Program-made: the position numbers and the translations under genes
From: Citrobacter amalonaticus
Lineage (GTDB): Bacteria > Pseudomonadota > Gammaproteobacteria > Enterobacterales > Enterobacteriaceae
Direction: 5' to 3'
DNA length: 64,000 nucleotides
Assembly (NCBI RefSeq): GCF_002918555.1
Contig: NZ_PQMB01000002.1
Location: forward strand, 845,169-909,168
Shown: positions 26,743-35,544 of the stretch, in pieces
How the letters are laid out: every line of letters begins with the position of its first letter
How positions within the stretch are numbered: position 1 is the first letter of the stretch
Notes under the pieces: generated by a model
Databases searched by the model: none
What the model saw: only the letters and a program-made list of their open reading frames with translations
Told to the model about the DNA's origin: nothing

Positions 26743-27075
26743 TTACTTTGCCGCGTTGTTGCTGCGAATTTCCTGCCAGATCTTGTCACAATCGGCTTTA
26801 ATCGCCTGATCGTTGCCCGTGCCTGTTGCCTGAATACACTGCTGGTAATCCAGCACGCGTACGCTTTCCTGACTGGCAAACTGCTGATGCTGTTTTTCTT
26901 TCTTCAGCACGTTCAGCACACTCTGGCAGGCCTCGATTTTTTCTGGCGACCCCTGGGCCGTATTGATGCAGGCACTGTATGCCTCCTTCAGTCGACTATC
27001 TTCTTTCGGCGCAGGAGGCTGCGCGCAGGCCACCAGCCCCGATGCCATGACAGCGATGAGTATCCGTTTTTTCAT
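26743..27075 (-). CDS. chiQ: ChiQ (YbfN), small outer-membrane-type lipoprotein
   Basis: This 110-residue lipoprotein has a short signal peptide ending in the lipobox LVAC (Cys17) followed by Ala, which favours outer-membrane sorting. The mature part (KEAYSACINTAQGSPEKIEA) has several conserved cysteines. It is co-transcribed with chitoporin chiP in enterics and belongs to the ChiX-controlled chitooligosaccharide regulon; its biochemical role is unknown. The frame is open 24 codons upstream, but ATG 27075 starts the signal peptide. Confidence 0.9.
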   Translation of the reverse strand: MKKRILIAVMASGLVACAQPPAPKEDSRLKEAYSACINTAQGSPEKIEACQSVLNVLKKEKQHQQFASQESVRVLDYQQCIQATGTGNDQAIKADCDKIWQEIRSNNAAK

Positions 27076-27093
27076 ATAACGTTCCTCAGCGGT

Positions 27094-27116
27094 ACGGCAG
27101 GCGTACAGCCTGCCGT
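27094..27116 (-). promoter_or_regulatory. Hairpin in the chiP-chiQ spacer
   Basis: A perfect 9-bp stem (ACGGCAGGC, loop GTACA, GCCTGCCGT) occupies half of the 49-bp spacer. There is no T run, so it is more likely a processing or stability element than a terminator. Confidence 0.5.
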
Positions 27117-27124
27117 GGTCGGCA

Positions 27125-28531
27125 TTAGAAGATAGTGAACGGAGCAATGACGATGAACTTCACGTCGCGCTCATCCTGGAAGATGTTGCCGTAACCACCG
27201 CCCCAGCTCGGAATGTTGGAATGGTTGTCATATTCGGTGAAGTGCAGTTTAAACATGGTGCCCTTCGCACGGCCTTCCTGCAGGGTGTAGGCCACATCCA
27301 GACTGTAAGAAGACTCTTCGATAGTCCGGTTTTTGTCGTAGTAAGCATCCGGGTTGCTCTGCCAGGTGGATGGTTTGGCATCCCAGGCATAGACATAGGA
27401 GGCACCGACGGCCCAGCCCGGCAGATCCCAGTTCTTCAGGTCATACATCGCGCCGAAGAATACTGCTTTCTCCCCGTTGGCGTTGAAGTCAGAGCGGTTA
27501 TCCCACCAGATATCCAGACGACCGTTTGAAGAGGCATAGGTTGGGGTCATACGTTGCAGGAAGTAGCCCTGCTGGCCTTCGGCCTTAACCCAGGTTCCTT
27601 CAAGACGCAGGTCAACCACTTCCGACACCTTGTAGCCGAAAGTTAACGCCTGCAACCAGGCCGTACCGTCATAAATATCGTTGACGCTGCGGTCATCGAC
27701 CTTGTCGCGCGCCCCGTAGAACTGGTAGCTGGTGGTGAAAGGATTGCCGCCCAAATCAAATTTGTAGCTGGCTTTAGCGAAGTACTGGTCAACATAGCCT
27801 TCAGACTGACCAAATGCGGCTTCCAGCACCAGGTCATTTTTGAAATCGTATTTAGCACCGATGGAGTGGAGATAATCGACGCTGGTTTTTTTATCGGCCT
27901 GATAGAATTTATCAACATCGGTGTGCCACGGCGCTTTATATTCATTGGCCCACATGTAGGAGAAGCTCAGCGCGCCCGCATCGCCATAGTCGAAGTTAGC
28001 ACCGGCTTCGGCCCCCTGATAGGTGCCAGGCATAAAGCTCCAGTGCGGAGCCAACAGCGTCTGGCCGGTTGGCTGGATATAACCTGCGCGAGCCCAGACC
28101 GGGCCGTATTTAAATTTTGCCGCCGCTTTATAAAGGCTGATCCCGCTCTTATCACCGGAGTAATCTTCGTCGTAGCCTTTATTCTTTTTCGAAAAAGCAA
28201 TTTCGTTTGGATGTCCGCTGTCGCCGTTTTCCGCCATTTCAATGGCAGTGAATGCGGCAATATCCAGACCGAACATATCCGCCGCATAACCGGACTGAAA
28301 ATCCAGATTGGCGTTCCAGGTCGAGTGAGAGAGGTTGGTTTTATATTTGTCGCCATCGGTCACATCTTTACGGTCACGCTCACGCTGCCAGTAATAGATG
28401 CCACCGGTTAAGGTGGAGTCGTCAACAAAGCCTTCGGCATGTGCCACGGGTACAACGACAAGTCCCGACATTACGGTAATACCAGCGATAGCTAACGCCA
28501 GCGTACTACGTTTGCCACTAAACGTACGCAT
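27125..28531 (-). CDS. chiP: Chitoporin ChiP
   Basis: This 468-residue OprD-like outer-membrane porin takes up chitooligosaccharides. It has a signal peptide cut after VAHA and a mature N-terminus [20 protein letters not shown]. Alternating beta-strand patterns run throughout, and a C-terminal phenylalanine (APFTIF) is typical of BAM substrates. The ATG at 28531 is preferred to one 11 codons upstream because it begins the signal peptide and follows AGAGGA. Silencing by the sRNA ChiX is expected, since the leader carries a perfect pairing site. Confidence 0.97.
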   Translation of the reverse strand: MRTFSGKRSTLALAIAGITVMSGLVVVPVAHAEGFVDDSTLTGGIYYWQRERDRKDVTDGDKYKTNLSHSTWNANLDFQSGYAADMFGLDIAAFTAIEMAENGDSGHPNEIAFSKKNKGYDEDYSGDKSGISLYKAAAKFKYGPVWARAGYIQPTGQTLLAPHWSFMPGTYQGAEAGANFDYGDAGALSFSYMWANEYKAPWHTDVDKFYQADKKTSVDYLHSIGAKYDFKNDLVLEAAFGQSEGYVDQYFAKASYKFDLGGNPFTTSYQFYGARDKVDDRSVNDIYDGTAWLQALTFGYKVSEVVDLRLEGTWVKAEGQQGYFLQRMTPTYASSNGRLDIWWDNRSDFNANGEKAVFFGAMYDLKNWDLPGWAVGASYVYAWDAKPSTWQSNPDAYYDKNRTIEESSYSLDVAYTLQEGRAKGTMFKLHFTEYDNHSNIPSWGGGYGNIFQDERDVKFIVIAPFTIF

Positions 28532-28538
28532 ATGTTTA

Positions 28539-28550
28539 TCCTCTTTGACG
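28539..28550 (-). promoter_or_regulatory. ChiX sRNA pairing site covering the chiP Shine-Dalgarno
   Basis: The mRNA reads CGUCAAAGAGGA just upstream of the chiP start. This is perfectly complementary to UCCUCUUUGACG in ChiX as I recall its sequence. It covers the ribosome-binding site, the known mode of silencing in E. coli and Salmonella. Confidence 0.8.
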
Positions 28551-28552
28551 TA

Positions 28553-28677
28553 TAAACCCTTCATCTTTCAGGTAACATTTTGTTGGCGATGTCCGTTCAG
28601 ACCGGTCACAGAGTTATCTCCGCTTCAGGGGGTTACAGACTTGCCGCCTCAATGCAACTCGAAATCTTTTGGGTATT
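28553..28677 (-). repeat. ERIC element in the chiP 5' leader region
   Basis: Read on the minus strand it starts TACCCAAAAGATTTCGAG, continues TTGCATTGAGGCGGCAAG, then CTGTGACCGG and GCCAACAAAATG, and ends AAGATGAAGGG. This matches the ERIC consensus order over about 125 bp with a diverged centre. It ends within a few bases of the ChiX site. Confidence 0.82.
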
Positions 28678-29106
28678 AATTGCTGTTGCCAAAGGCAAGC
28701 AGCGAAAAATAAAAATTGAAAAGTAGCGTTGAGAAAAACCTCGCAGACTACAGTGGATAGACTATTTTTCGCGACGCGAATTATCAATACCTTTCTGTAA
28801 CGAGAATGTAAGAGTATGAGCAACCGCACATATTTTCTTGTTTTATGTTACATTTTACTTCAGGAGTAAAAAAGTCACGAAATAACAAAAAATCACTTTA
28901 TTTACATAAGCATATCTTCAATTTCTTTATTTTATATATAATTCACCCTCTAATAATTGTCTTTACATTCACGAAACATATTAATTATCGAACGTCATTA
29001 ATTCGCTCTGCAAACAGAACGTTCAATCTCCTGAATTCACTCTCCGTCGTGGATGTGACCGTCCTCGGATTTTCCACACAAACGCACTTACTTTATAAGG
29101 TTTTTA
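28678..29106. other. AT-rich regulatory gap between chiP and the LacI-type gene
   Basis: No gene is seen. The stretch 28830-29000 is very AT-rich. Two short palindromes could be operators: TTCGCGACGCGAA near 28768-28782 and GAACGTTC at 29017-29024. Frames across 28845-29165 lack a ribosome-binding site and show no recognisable protein. The promoters of chiP (minus) and the LacI-type gene (plus) should lie here. Confidence 0.5.
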
Positions 29107-29135
29107 TTGACAACTACCGGGTGCCCCATTATTTA
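29107..29135 (+). promoter_or_regulatory. Sigma-70 promoter for the LacI-type gene
   Basis: TTGACA (29107-29112) and TATTTA (29130-29135) are separated by 17 bases, placing a start near 29143. The ribosome-binding site before ATG 29170 is weak. Confidence 0.6.
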
Positions 29136-29169
29136 AAGATGCAGGTTATACGTATAAGTTGGTAGATAA

Positions 29170-30171
29170 ATGACAAAACGCATCACGCAGAAAGATGTCG
29201 CGGCCCTGGCTGGCGTTTCACAGGCGGTGGTATCCGTGGTACTCACCAAAGGAAATCACACCTACCCACAGGAGACAGTGAGCCGGGTTGAGCAAGCGGC
29301 TAATCAGCTGGGATATATACCGAACCGTTTTGCACAAGCGCTGAAAACCAATAAAACCATGTCTATCGCCTGCATCGTACCGGATATCGCCAACCCTTTT
29401 TATGCCTCGCTCGTCCGTGGCGTTCAGTCGGTGACGGACACTTATCACTACGATGCGATCGTGGCCAGCACCGACGGATTGCGGGAAAGAGAGCTGCATT
29501 TTTTGCGCTGGTCAGCGCAGGGGCGGGTCGACGCCGTGGTGGGAACGTTTTTTAACATCGGGATGAAAGATTTTGCCCCTTATCTTCAGGCAGGGATCCC
29601 GATTGCGCGTATTGAAGGCAGGATGAAAAAAAACGGCCCGCTACCGCTGCATAATGTTTATATCGACAACACCGCTGCCGCGCGCAGCGCCGTCGAATAT
29701 CTGCTGGCACAGGGACACCGAAATATCACGATGATCGCCAGCGCTGGCGGTCCTGAGCCTGCCAGAGTGGAAGGATATCGCCAGGCGATGACGCAGGCAG
29801 GACGCCTTCCGCGCATCAAAATTCTGCCAGGTTTTAACGAACAGAGCGGCTATCAGATCGCGATGCAGCTGATTAATGACGGCACGCTCCCGGATGCGAT
29901 TTTCGCCGCCAACGATTTAATGGCTATCGGCGTAATGCGCGCCGCAAGGGAGAAAGGCATCAATATCCCGGAGCAGCTTGCGGTGATGGGTTTCGATGAT
30001 ATTCCCGCCGCCGGGCTGGTAACCCCTTCCCTGACCACTATTGCCCAGTACCCGGAGCAGCTTGGGCAAAAAGCGGCCGCCCTCCTCCTGGCGCAAACCG
30101 ATATCACCGCACCGCTCCAGGGCAGCACCACAGAAATGCCCTGGGGCCTGGTTAAAAGAGAATCCGCCTGA
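29170..30171 (+). CDS. LacI-family transcriptional regulator
   Basis: This 333-residue regulator has an N-terminal LacI helix-turn-helix (ITQKDVAALAGVSQAVVSVV) and hinge (GYIPNRFAQALKTNKT). A two-lobe periplasmic-binding-protein-like sensor follows (ACIVPDIANPFYASLVRG, MGFDDIPAAGLVTPSLTTI). The ligand is unknown; sugars or nucleosides are usual for the family. It is the first of three same-strand genes with 33-34 bp gaps and probably controls them. I do not recognise a characterised orthologue at this position in E. coli or Salmonella. Confidence 0.92.
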   Translation: MTKRITQKDVAALAGVSQAVVSVVLTKGNHTYPQETVSRVEQAANQLGYIPNRFAQALKTNKTMSIACIVPDIANPFYASLVRGVQSVTDTYHYDAIVASTDGLRERELHFLRWSAQGRVDAVVGTFFNIGMKDFAPYLQAGIPIARIEGRMKKNGPLPLHNVYIDNTAAARSAVEYLLAQGHRNITMIASAGGPEPARVEGYRQAMTQAGRLPRIKILPGFNEQSGYQIAMQLINDGTLPDAIFAANDLMAIGVMRAAREKGINIPEQLAVMGFDDIPAAGLVTPSLTTIAQYPEQLGQKAAALLLAQTDITAPLQGSTTEMPWGLVKRESA

Positions 30172-30205
30172 CCGGCTGATAAAACACCACACAAGGATCA
30201 AACAG

Positions 30206-32314
30206 ATGGAATTGCCTTCAGATTATGAGTCGCGCGTTTATGCGGGTGTGTTAGGGAAATTAATCGGCGTCTATCTTGGCCGCCCTTTCGAAGGGTGGAC
30301 TTACGAAAAAATTATGCAGGAGCTGGGGCCGATCCAGTATTACGTCCATGAAAAGTTTAACCGTCCGCTGGTTGTCACCGACGATGATGTCGCCGGAACC
30401 TTTACCTTTATCCGCGCACTGGAAGATTATGCCCTGCCGCCGGATCTGAGCGCGGAACAGATGGGGCACTGCTGGCTTAATTACATCATTGATAAGCGCA
30501 CCATTCTCTGGTGGGGCGGCAACGGTAATTCGACGGAACACACCGCCTGGCTGAATCTCAAAAAAGGCATTCCGGCTCCGCTAAGCGGTGCCATTGTGAC
30601 CAACGGGAAAACGATTGCCGAACAGATTGGCGCACAAATCTTTATTGATAGCTGGGCGCTTGTCGCACCGGGACAGCCCCGTCTGGCGGCAGAACTTGCC
30701 AAAAACGCCGCCAGCGTAAGCCACGGCGGCGAAGCGGTGTATGCCGCCATGCTCTGGGCGGCGATGGAGTCACAGGCTTTTATCTGCCAGGAGATCGAAC
30801 AGCTTATTGACGTTGGATTATCCGTGATCCCGGCAGAGTCGCAAATAGCCCAGCTGGTTGGCGATATCCGTCGCTGGCGACGGGAAGATAACGACTGGCA
30901 GACGACCCGCCAGCGAATCGACGACAACTATGGCTATCACAAATATCCCAGCAATTGTCACATCATCCCTAATCATGCGCTGATGATTATGGCGATCCTT
31001 TACGCGCCGGACGACTTCCAGCAGGCCCAGTGCATCGTCAATACGTCAGGATGGGACACCGACTGCAATGCGGGGAATGTCGGGTGTCTGTCCGCCATTA
31101 TGCTGGGACTCCAGGGTATTGACGCAGGCCCGGACTGGCGCGGGCCGCTGGCGGACAGAATGCTGATCTCCTCAGCCGACGGGGGGTTCTCCATAAACAA
31201 CGCCGTGCGGATCACCGATTACCTGGTCGGGCTGGGACACCAGATTGCCGGTCTGCCGCGCCCTGAAGCCAAAAAATCCGGCGCGCAGTACCATTTCTCA
31301 CTACCGGGCAGCGTGCAGGGTTTCCGCTGGCTTAATGAAGAAAATTCGGCCGCGGTTGAGGTTAAGAATGAGGTGCACCTGGGGCGGCAGATGTTGAGTC
31401 TGCACTATCGCCATCTTGCGCCCGGACTTCACGCCAGCGTGACCACGCAAACCTTTACCCCGCCTGAAATCGTGGAAATGCGCAGCTACGATTTAATGGC
31501 TACCCCACTTATCTACCCAGGTCAGCGTCTTCAGGCCACCCTGATTGCGCCACCGGATAACACATCCGCGTTAAACGTGCGGCTCTGCTACCGGGTTTAT
31601 GATGACAACAATCAGCTGACGCCCCAGTACGGCGCCGCGCAGAGCATAGCCCCGGGTGAATCGCTAACGCTGGCGTTGGATCTCCCGGACTGCCAGGGCC
31701 AACCAATCGGCGAGATTGGCGTAACAATCAGCACCGATGCCCGCGTTGCCCGCGGTCGCCTGCTCATCGACAGTATGCGCTGGGACGGCGCGCCTGAGCT
31801 GACCCTGCGAAAACCCACAGGGGAAAATAATTTCTGGTGGCGGGCCTGGGTAAACGGCGTGGATCTCTTTTCGCGCCACTATCCCACCAGCTTTCGCATC
31901 TCCAAAGAGTACGACGAGGGATTGATTATTCACGGAACCCGGCAGTGGGATAACTACCGCGTTCAGAGTGACATTACGCTGCATTCAGGGGAGTACGGCG
32001 GTCTGGCTTTTCGGGTGCAGGGGATGAGGCGCTATTACGCCGCGCGCATCCTGCGCGACGGAAAATTACAGATCGTCCGCGTGCGCGACACCAGCACCAG
32101 AGTCCTGGCAGAAGCGGCGCTGTCCGGTGTGTACGAGCGCCCTGTCTCGTTCGATATCGCTATCAACGGGCAGATTATCTCCGCGACCGTTGACGGTAAA
32201 ACGCTGCGCGTGGAGGACGCTGAACGCGAAGCCTTTATGGATGGCGGGATCGGTTTACTGATTTGTGCGGGTGCGCTGTCGACGGACGCTATCCATATCA
32301 GCGCCAGTTGCTAA
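30206..32314 (+). CDS. ADP-ribosylglycohydrolase-family protein with C-terminal beta-sandwich domains
   Basis: The protein has 702 residues. The N-terminal half (about 1-355) is a DraG/ARH fold with metal-binding motifs TDDDVAGTF (residues 58-66) and SGWDTDCNAGNVG (281-293), plus SHGGEAVYAA (172-181). These are the two-Mg2+ signatures that cleave ADP-ribose or related N-/O-glycosidic bonds. Residues about 370-702 look like two beta-sandwich modules, the last resembling LamG/DUF1080 folds. There is no signal peptide, so it should act in the cytoplasm. The frame is open upstream into the LacI gene, but AAGGATCAAACAG precedes ATG 30206. The substrate is unknown; a sugar-catabolic role is inferred from its neighbours. 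Confidence 0.85.
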   Translation: MELPSDYESRVYAGVLGKLIGVYLGRPFEGWTYEKIMQELGPIQYYVHEKFNRPLVVTDDDVAGTFTFIRALEDYALPPDLSAEQMGHCWLNYIIDKRTILWWGGNGNSTEHTAWLNLKKGIPAPLSGAIVTNGKTIAEQIGAQIFIDSWALVAPGQPRLAAELAKNAASVSHGGEAVYAAMLWAAMESQAFICQEIEQLIDVGLSVIPAESQIAQLVGDIRRWRREDNDWQTTRQRIDDNYGYHKYPSNCHIIPNHALMIMAILYAPDDFQQAQCIVNTSGWDTDCNAGNVGCLSAIMLGLQGIDAGPDWRGPLADRMLISSADGGFSINNAVRITDYLVGLGHQIAGLPRPEAKKSGAQYHFSLPGSVQGFRWLNEENSAAVEVKNEVHLGRQMLSLHYRHLAPGLHASVTTQTFTPPEIVEMRSYDLMATPLIYPGQRLQATLIAPPDNTSALNVRLCYRVYDDNNQLTPQYGAAQSIAPGESLTLALDLPDCQGQPIGEIGVTISTDARVARGRLLIDSMRWDGAPELTLRKPTGENNFWWRAWVNGVDLFSRHYPTSFRISKEYDEGLIIHGTRQWDNYRVQSDITLHSGEYGGLAFRVQGMRRYYAARILRDGKLQIVRVRDTSTRVLAEAALSGVYERPVSFDIAINGQIISATVDGKTLRVEDAEREAFMDGGIGLLICAGALSTDAIHISASC

Positions 32315-32347
32315 TCAACGGAAATGGACGACAACAAGGGATTAAAA

Positions 32348-33631
32348 ATGAACATATCAAAAACAATGCTGGCGCTGATGACCGCCGTTTTGCTTTCAGG
32401 CTGTGAGGATAAACCGCAGCAGGTGACCATCGAATTTATGCACTCCGCCGTTGAGCAGGAGCGCCAGACCGTCATTGCCGGGATCATCAACCGCTTTCAG
32501 CAAGAGAATCCGGATATTATTGTGAAGCAGGTTCCCGTAGAAGAGGATGCCTATAATACTAAAATCATTACCCTTGCCCGCTCAGGGTCACTGCCGGAGG
32601 TCGTCGAGGTCAGCCATGACTATGCCAAAGTCATGGATAAAGAGCAGCTTATCGACCACAAAGCGGTGAAAACGCTGATCGACAGGCAAGGCGAAAGCGC
32701 CTTCTACGACGGCGTGCTGCGCATTGTTCGAACCGAAGACGGAGCGGCCTATACCGGCGTGCCGATCAGCGCCTGGCTGCAGGGGGTCTGGTATCGGAAA
32801 TCGGTACTGGCTAAAGCGGGAATCGACGAACCCAAAAACTGGACGCAGCTGCTGGAGGCGGCACGCAGGCTGACCGACAGCGCCAGTAAAAAATATGGCA
32901 TCGCGCTGCCGACGGCTGAAAGCGTCATGAGCGAACAAACCTTCTCCCAGTTCGCACTTTCAAACGGTGCCAATGTGTTCAACGCGAACGGCGACATCAC
33001 GGTTAACTCAGCGGAAATGCAGGCCTCGCTGAACTATTATCGCGAACTGGCCCGCTACACCATGCCCGGCTCGAACAACGTAACAGAAATCAAAGACGCC
33101 TTTATGAACGGCACCGCGCCGATGGCGGTCTATTCGACCTACATCCTGCCAGCGATTTATCAGGATGGCTCACTGGCGGATTTAGGCTTTGTCGTGCCGA
33201 GCGAAAAATCACCTGCCGTATTTGGCGTTATCACATCATTAACGCTCACGACCGGTCAGACTGAGGCAGAGACGAAAGCCGCCGAAAAATTTGTCAGCTT
33301 TATGGGACAGGCGCAGAACGCGGCGGACTGGGTATTGATGTCGCCGGGGGCCATGCTGCCGGTGACGAAGGCCGCCGCGCAAAACGTCAGCTGGAAGGAC
33401 AACCCTGCCGTCAAAGTCTTTGGCAGTCTCCCTGAACAGCTGATTGCCCAGTACCCGAATATGCAAGTCTTTGGATCGGTCGGCGAGAAGAACTTTACGC
33501 GGATGGGGGATATTACCGGCTCCATGATCCTCAGTGAAATGGTCAATCAGGTCACGGTGGGCAAGCAGGAGACATCGGTGGTGCTGGAACGCAGCCAGCA
33601 GCGGGTTCAGGCGTTAATGCAGCATAAGTAA
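32348..33631 (+). CDS. Extracellular solute-binding lipoprotein (ABC sugar-binding type), orphan
   Basis: This 427-residue family 1 (COG1653-like) solute-binding protein has the signal MNISKTMLALMTAVLLSGC, whose lipobox Cys19 is followed by Glu. The mature part has ITLARSGSLPEVVEVSHDY, the QGVWYRKSVLAKAGIDEPKNW segment in two parts, and a C-terminal MGDITGSMILSEMVNQV, all typical of sugar binders. The start at 32348 follows AAGGGA; an ATG eight codons upstream has no good site. No permease or ATPase lies beside it, so it must work with a distant transporter or have another role. Confidence 0.88.
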   Translation: MNISKTMLALMTAVLLSGCEDKPQQVTIEFMHSAVEQERQTVIAGIINRFQQENPDIIVKQVPVEEDAYNTKIITLARSGSLPEVVEVSHDYAKVMDKEQLIDHKAVKTLIDRQGESAFYDGVLRIVRTEDGAAYTGVPISAWLQGVWYRKSVLAKAGIDEPKNWTQLLEAARRLTDSASKKYGIALPTAESVMSEQTFSQFALSNGANVFNANGDITVNSAEMQASLNYYRELARYTMPGSNNVTEIKDAFMNGTAPMAVYSTYILPAIYQDGSLADLGFVVPSEKSPAVFGVITSLTLTTGQTEAETKAAEKFVSFMGQAQNAADWVLMSPGAMLPVTKAAAQNVSWKDNPAVKVFGSLPEQLIAQYPNMQVFGSVGEKNFTRMGDITGSMILSEMVNQVTVGKQETSVVLERSQQRVQALMQHK

Positions 33632-33644
33632 AACAGAGAAATCC

Positions 33645-33676
33645 GCCTCAAACGTCGCGTCGGCGGCGTTTGAGGC
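33645..33676. terminator. Hairpin between convergent solute-binding gene and glnS
   Basis: A 14-bp stem (perfect GCCTCAAACG/CGTTTGAGGC plus inner pairs, loop GTCG) sits 13 bases from both stop codons. It has no long T run but is a plausible two-way terminator. Confidence 0.7.
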
Positions 33677-33689
33677 AGTGTGACAGGAA

Positions 33690-35357
33690 TTACTCGCCGA
33701 CTTTAGCCCACGTATCACGCAGACCAACGGTGCGGTTAAACACCAGCTTGTCAGCCGTTGCATAGCGACTGTCGAGGCAGAAATACCCTTCGCGCTCAAA
33801 CTGGTACGCTTTACCTGCAACCGCAGCCTGCAGCGACGGCTCACCGTAACCCTGCTTAATGACCAGCGATTCCGGGTTGATAACGGAAAGGAAGTCTTCC
33901 GCCGCACCTGGGTTTGGCACGCTAAACAGACGATCGTACAAACGGATTTCAATCGGCAGCGCATGGGACGCGCTCACCCAGTGAATAACACCTTTTACTT
34001 TACGACCATCAGCCGGATCTTTGCTCAGGGTGTCAGCATCGTAGGTACAGAAAATGGTGGTGATATTGCCTTCAGCATCTTTCTCTACACGTTCAGCCTT
34101 GATCACGTAAGCATTACGCAGACGCACCTCTTTGCCCATCACCAGACGCTTGTACTGCTTGTTGGCTTCTTCGCGGAAGTCGGCGCGATCGATCCAAATT
34201 TCACCGCTAAACGGTACTTCACGGCTGCCCATTTCCGGCTTGTTCGGATGGTTAGGCATGGTAACCATTTCGCTTTCGCCCTGCGGGTAGTTTTCAATCA
34301 CCAGTTTTACCGGATCGATAACCGCCATCGCACGCGGGGCGTTTTCGTTCAGATCTTCGCGGATACAGGATTCCAGCGATGCCATCTCAATCGTGTTGTC
34401 CTGCTTGGTCACGCCAATGCGTTTGCAGAACTCACGAATAGCCGCAGCGGTATAACCACGACGACGCAGGCCAGAAATCGTCGGCATACGCGGATCGTCC
34501 CAGCCTTCAACGTGTTTGTCAGCGACCAGCAGGTTCAGCTTGCGCTTGGACATCACGGTGTATTCCAGATTCAGACGCGAGAATTCGTACTGGCGCGGGT
34601 GAACCGGAATGGTGATGTTGTCCAGCACCCAGTCGTACAAACGACGGTTATCCTGGAACTCCAGCGTACACAGTGAATGCGTAATGCCTTCCAGCGCATC
34701 GCTGATGCAGTGGGTGAAATCGTACATCGGGTAGATGCACCACTTGTTGCCGGTCTGGTGGTGTTCGGCGAACTTAATACGGTACAGCACCGGATCGCGC
34801 ATCACGATAAACGGCGAAGCCATATCGATTTTCGCGCGCAGGCAGGCTTTACCTTCTTCAAAACCACCGGTACGCATTTTTTCAAACAGTGCCAGGTTCT
34901 CTTCGACGCTACGATCGCGGAACGGGCTGTTTTTGCCCGGCTGCGTCAGGGTGCCGCGGTATTCGCGGATTTCCTCCGCTGACAGTTCATCAACGTACGC
35001 CAGGCCTTTATTAATAAGCTCTACGGCATAGGCGTGAAGCTGATCGAAGTAATCCGAAGAGTAGCGAATATCGCCAGTCCAGTGGAAACCTAACCATTCA
35101 ACGTCGTTTTTAATCGACTCAACGTACTCGATATCTTCTTTAACCGGGTTCGTATCATCAAAACGCAGGTTGCACTGGCCCTGGTAATCTTGCGCAATGC
35201 CAAAGTTCAGACAAATGGATTTCGCGTGGCCAATGTGCAGATAGCCATTTGGCTCCGGCGGAAAACGTGTATGGATAGTGGTGTGCTTACCACTGGCCAG
35301 ATCTTCATCAATGATCTGACGAATAAAGTTACTCGGGCGGGCTTCAGCCTCACTCAT
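33690..35357 (-). CDS. glnS: Glutaminyl-tRNA synthetase
   Basis: This 555-residue class I synthetase charges the Gln tRNAs encoded in this same window. The HIGH-type motif is in [15 protein letters not shown] near residue 34, and the KMSKS counterpart is VMSKRKL near residue 268. The C-terminal beta-barrel anticodon-binding domains follow. The ATG at 35357 ([11 protein letters not shown]) gives the family start; the 41 upstream in-frame codons have no supporting site. E. coli GlnRS is one residue shorter by my recollection. Confidence 0.98.
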   Translation of the reverse strand: MSEAEARPSNFIRQIIDEDLASGKHTTIHTRFPPEPNGYLHIGHAKSICLNFGIAQDYQGQCNLRFDDTNPVKEDIEYVESIKNDVEWLGFHWTGDIRYSSDYFDQLHAYAVELINKGLAYVDELSAEEIREYRGTLTQPGKNSPFRDRSVEENLALFEKMRTGGFEEGKACLRAKIDMASPFIVMRDPVLYRIKFAEHHQTGNKWCIYPMYDFTHCISDALEGITHSLCTLEFQDNRRLYDWVLDNITIPVHPRQYEFSRLNLEYTVMSKRKLNLLVADKHVEGWDDPRMPTISGLRRRGYTAAAIREFCKRIGVTKQDNTIEMASLESCIREDLNENAPRAMAVIDPVKLVIENYPQGESEMVTMPNHPNKPEMGSREVPFSGEIWIDRADFREEANKQYKRLVMGKEVRLRNAYVIKAERVEKDAEGNITTIFCTYDADTLSKDPADGRKVKGVIHWVSASHALPIEIRLYDRLFSVPNPGAAEDFLSVINPESLVIKQGYGEPSLQAAVAGKAYQFEREGYFCLDSRYATADKLVFNRTVGLRDTWAKVGE

Positions 35358-35478
35358 CGTGGATTCCTCAAAGCGTAAACAACGTATAACGGAACATGAT
35401 CTTATAAGCGACGTCAGGAGACAACTATTAGTTACACAAAAAAGGTGTTTCAACAGGATATATGAGGGTATTTGCTGC

Positions 35479-35513
35479 AAAAAAAAGCGGCGGAGGAATA
35501 TCCCCCGCCGCTT
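35479..35513 (-). terminator. Intrinsic terminator of nagE
   Basis: On the minus strand, AAGCGGCGG and its partner CCGCCGCTT form a stem closed by GGGATATTCCT and followed by a T run (A run at 35479-35486), 31 bases past the nagE stop. Confidence 0.9.
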
Positions 35514-35544
35514 AAGGCACTTAACTCACTTTACTCAGGAGCAG

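Noticed and set aside
28845-29165. 106-residue frame upstream of the LacI-type gene
   Set aside because: Composition follows the AT-rich promoter region, there is no ribosome-binding site, and it overlaps the sigma-70 promoter.
30041-30205. N-terminal extension of the ADP-ribosylglycohydrolase overlapping the LacI gene
   Set aside because: It is out of frame with the conserved LacI end, lacks a site, and the ATG at 30206 has a ribosome-binding site and a sensible start.
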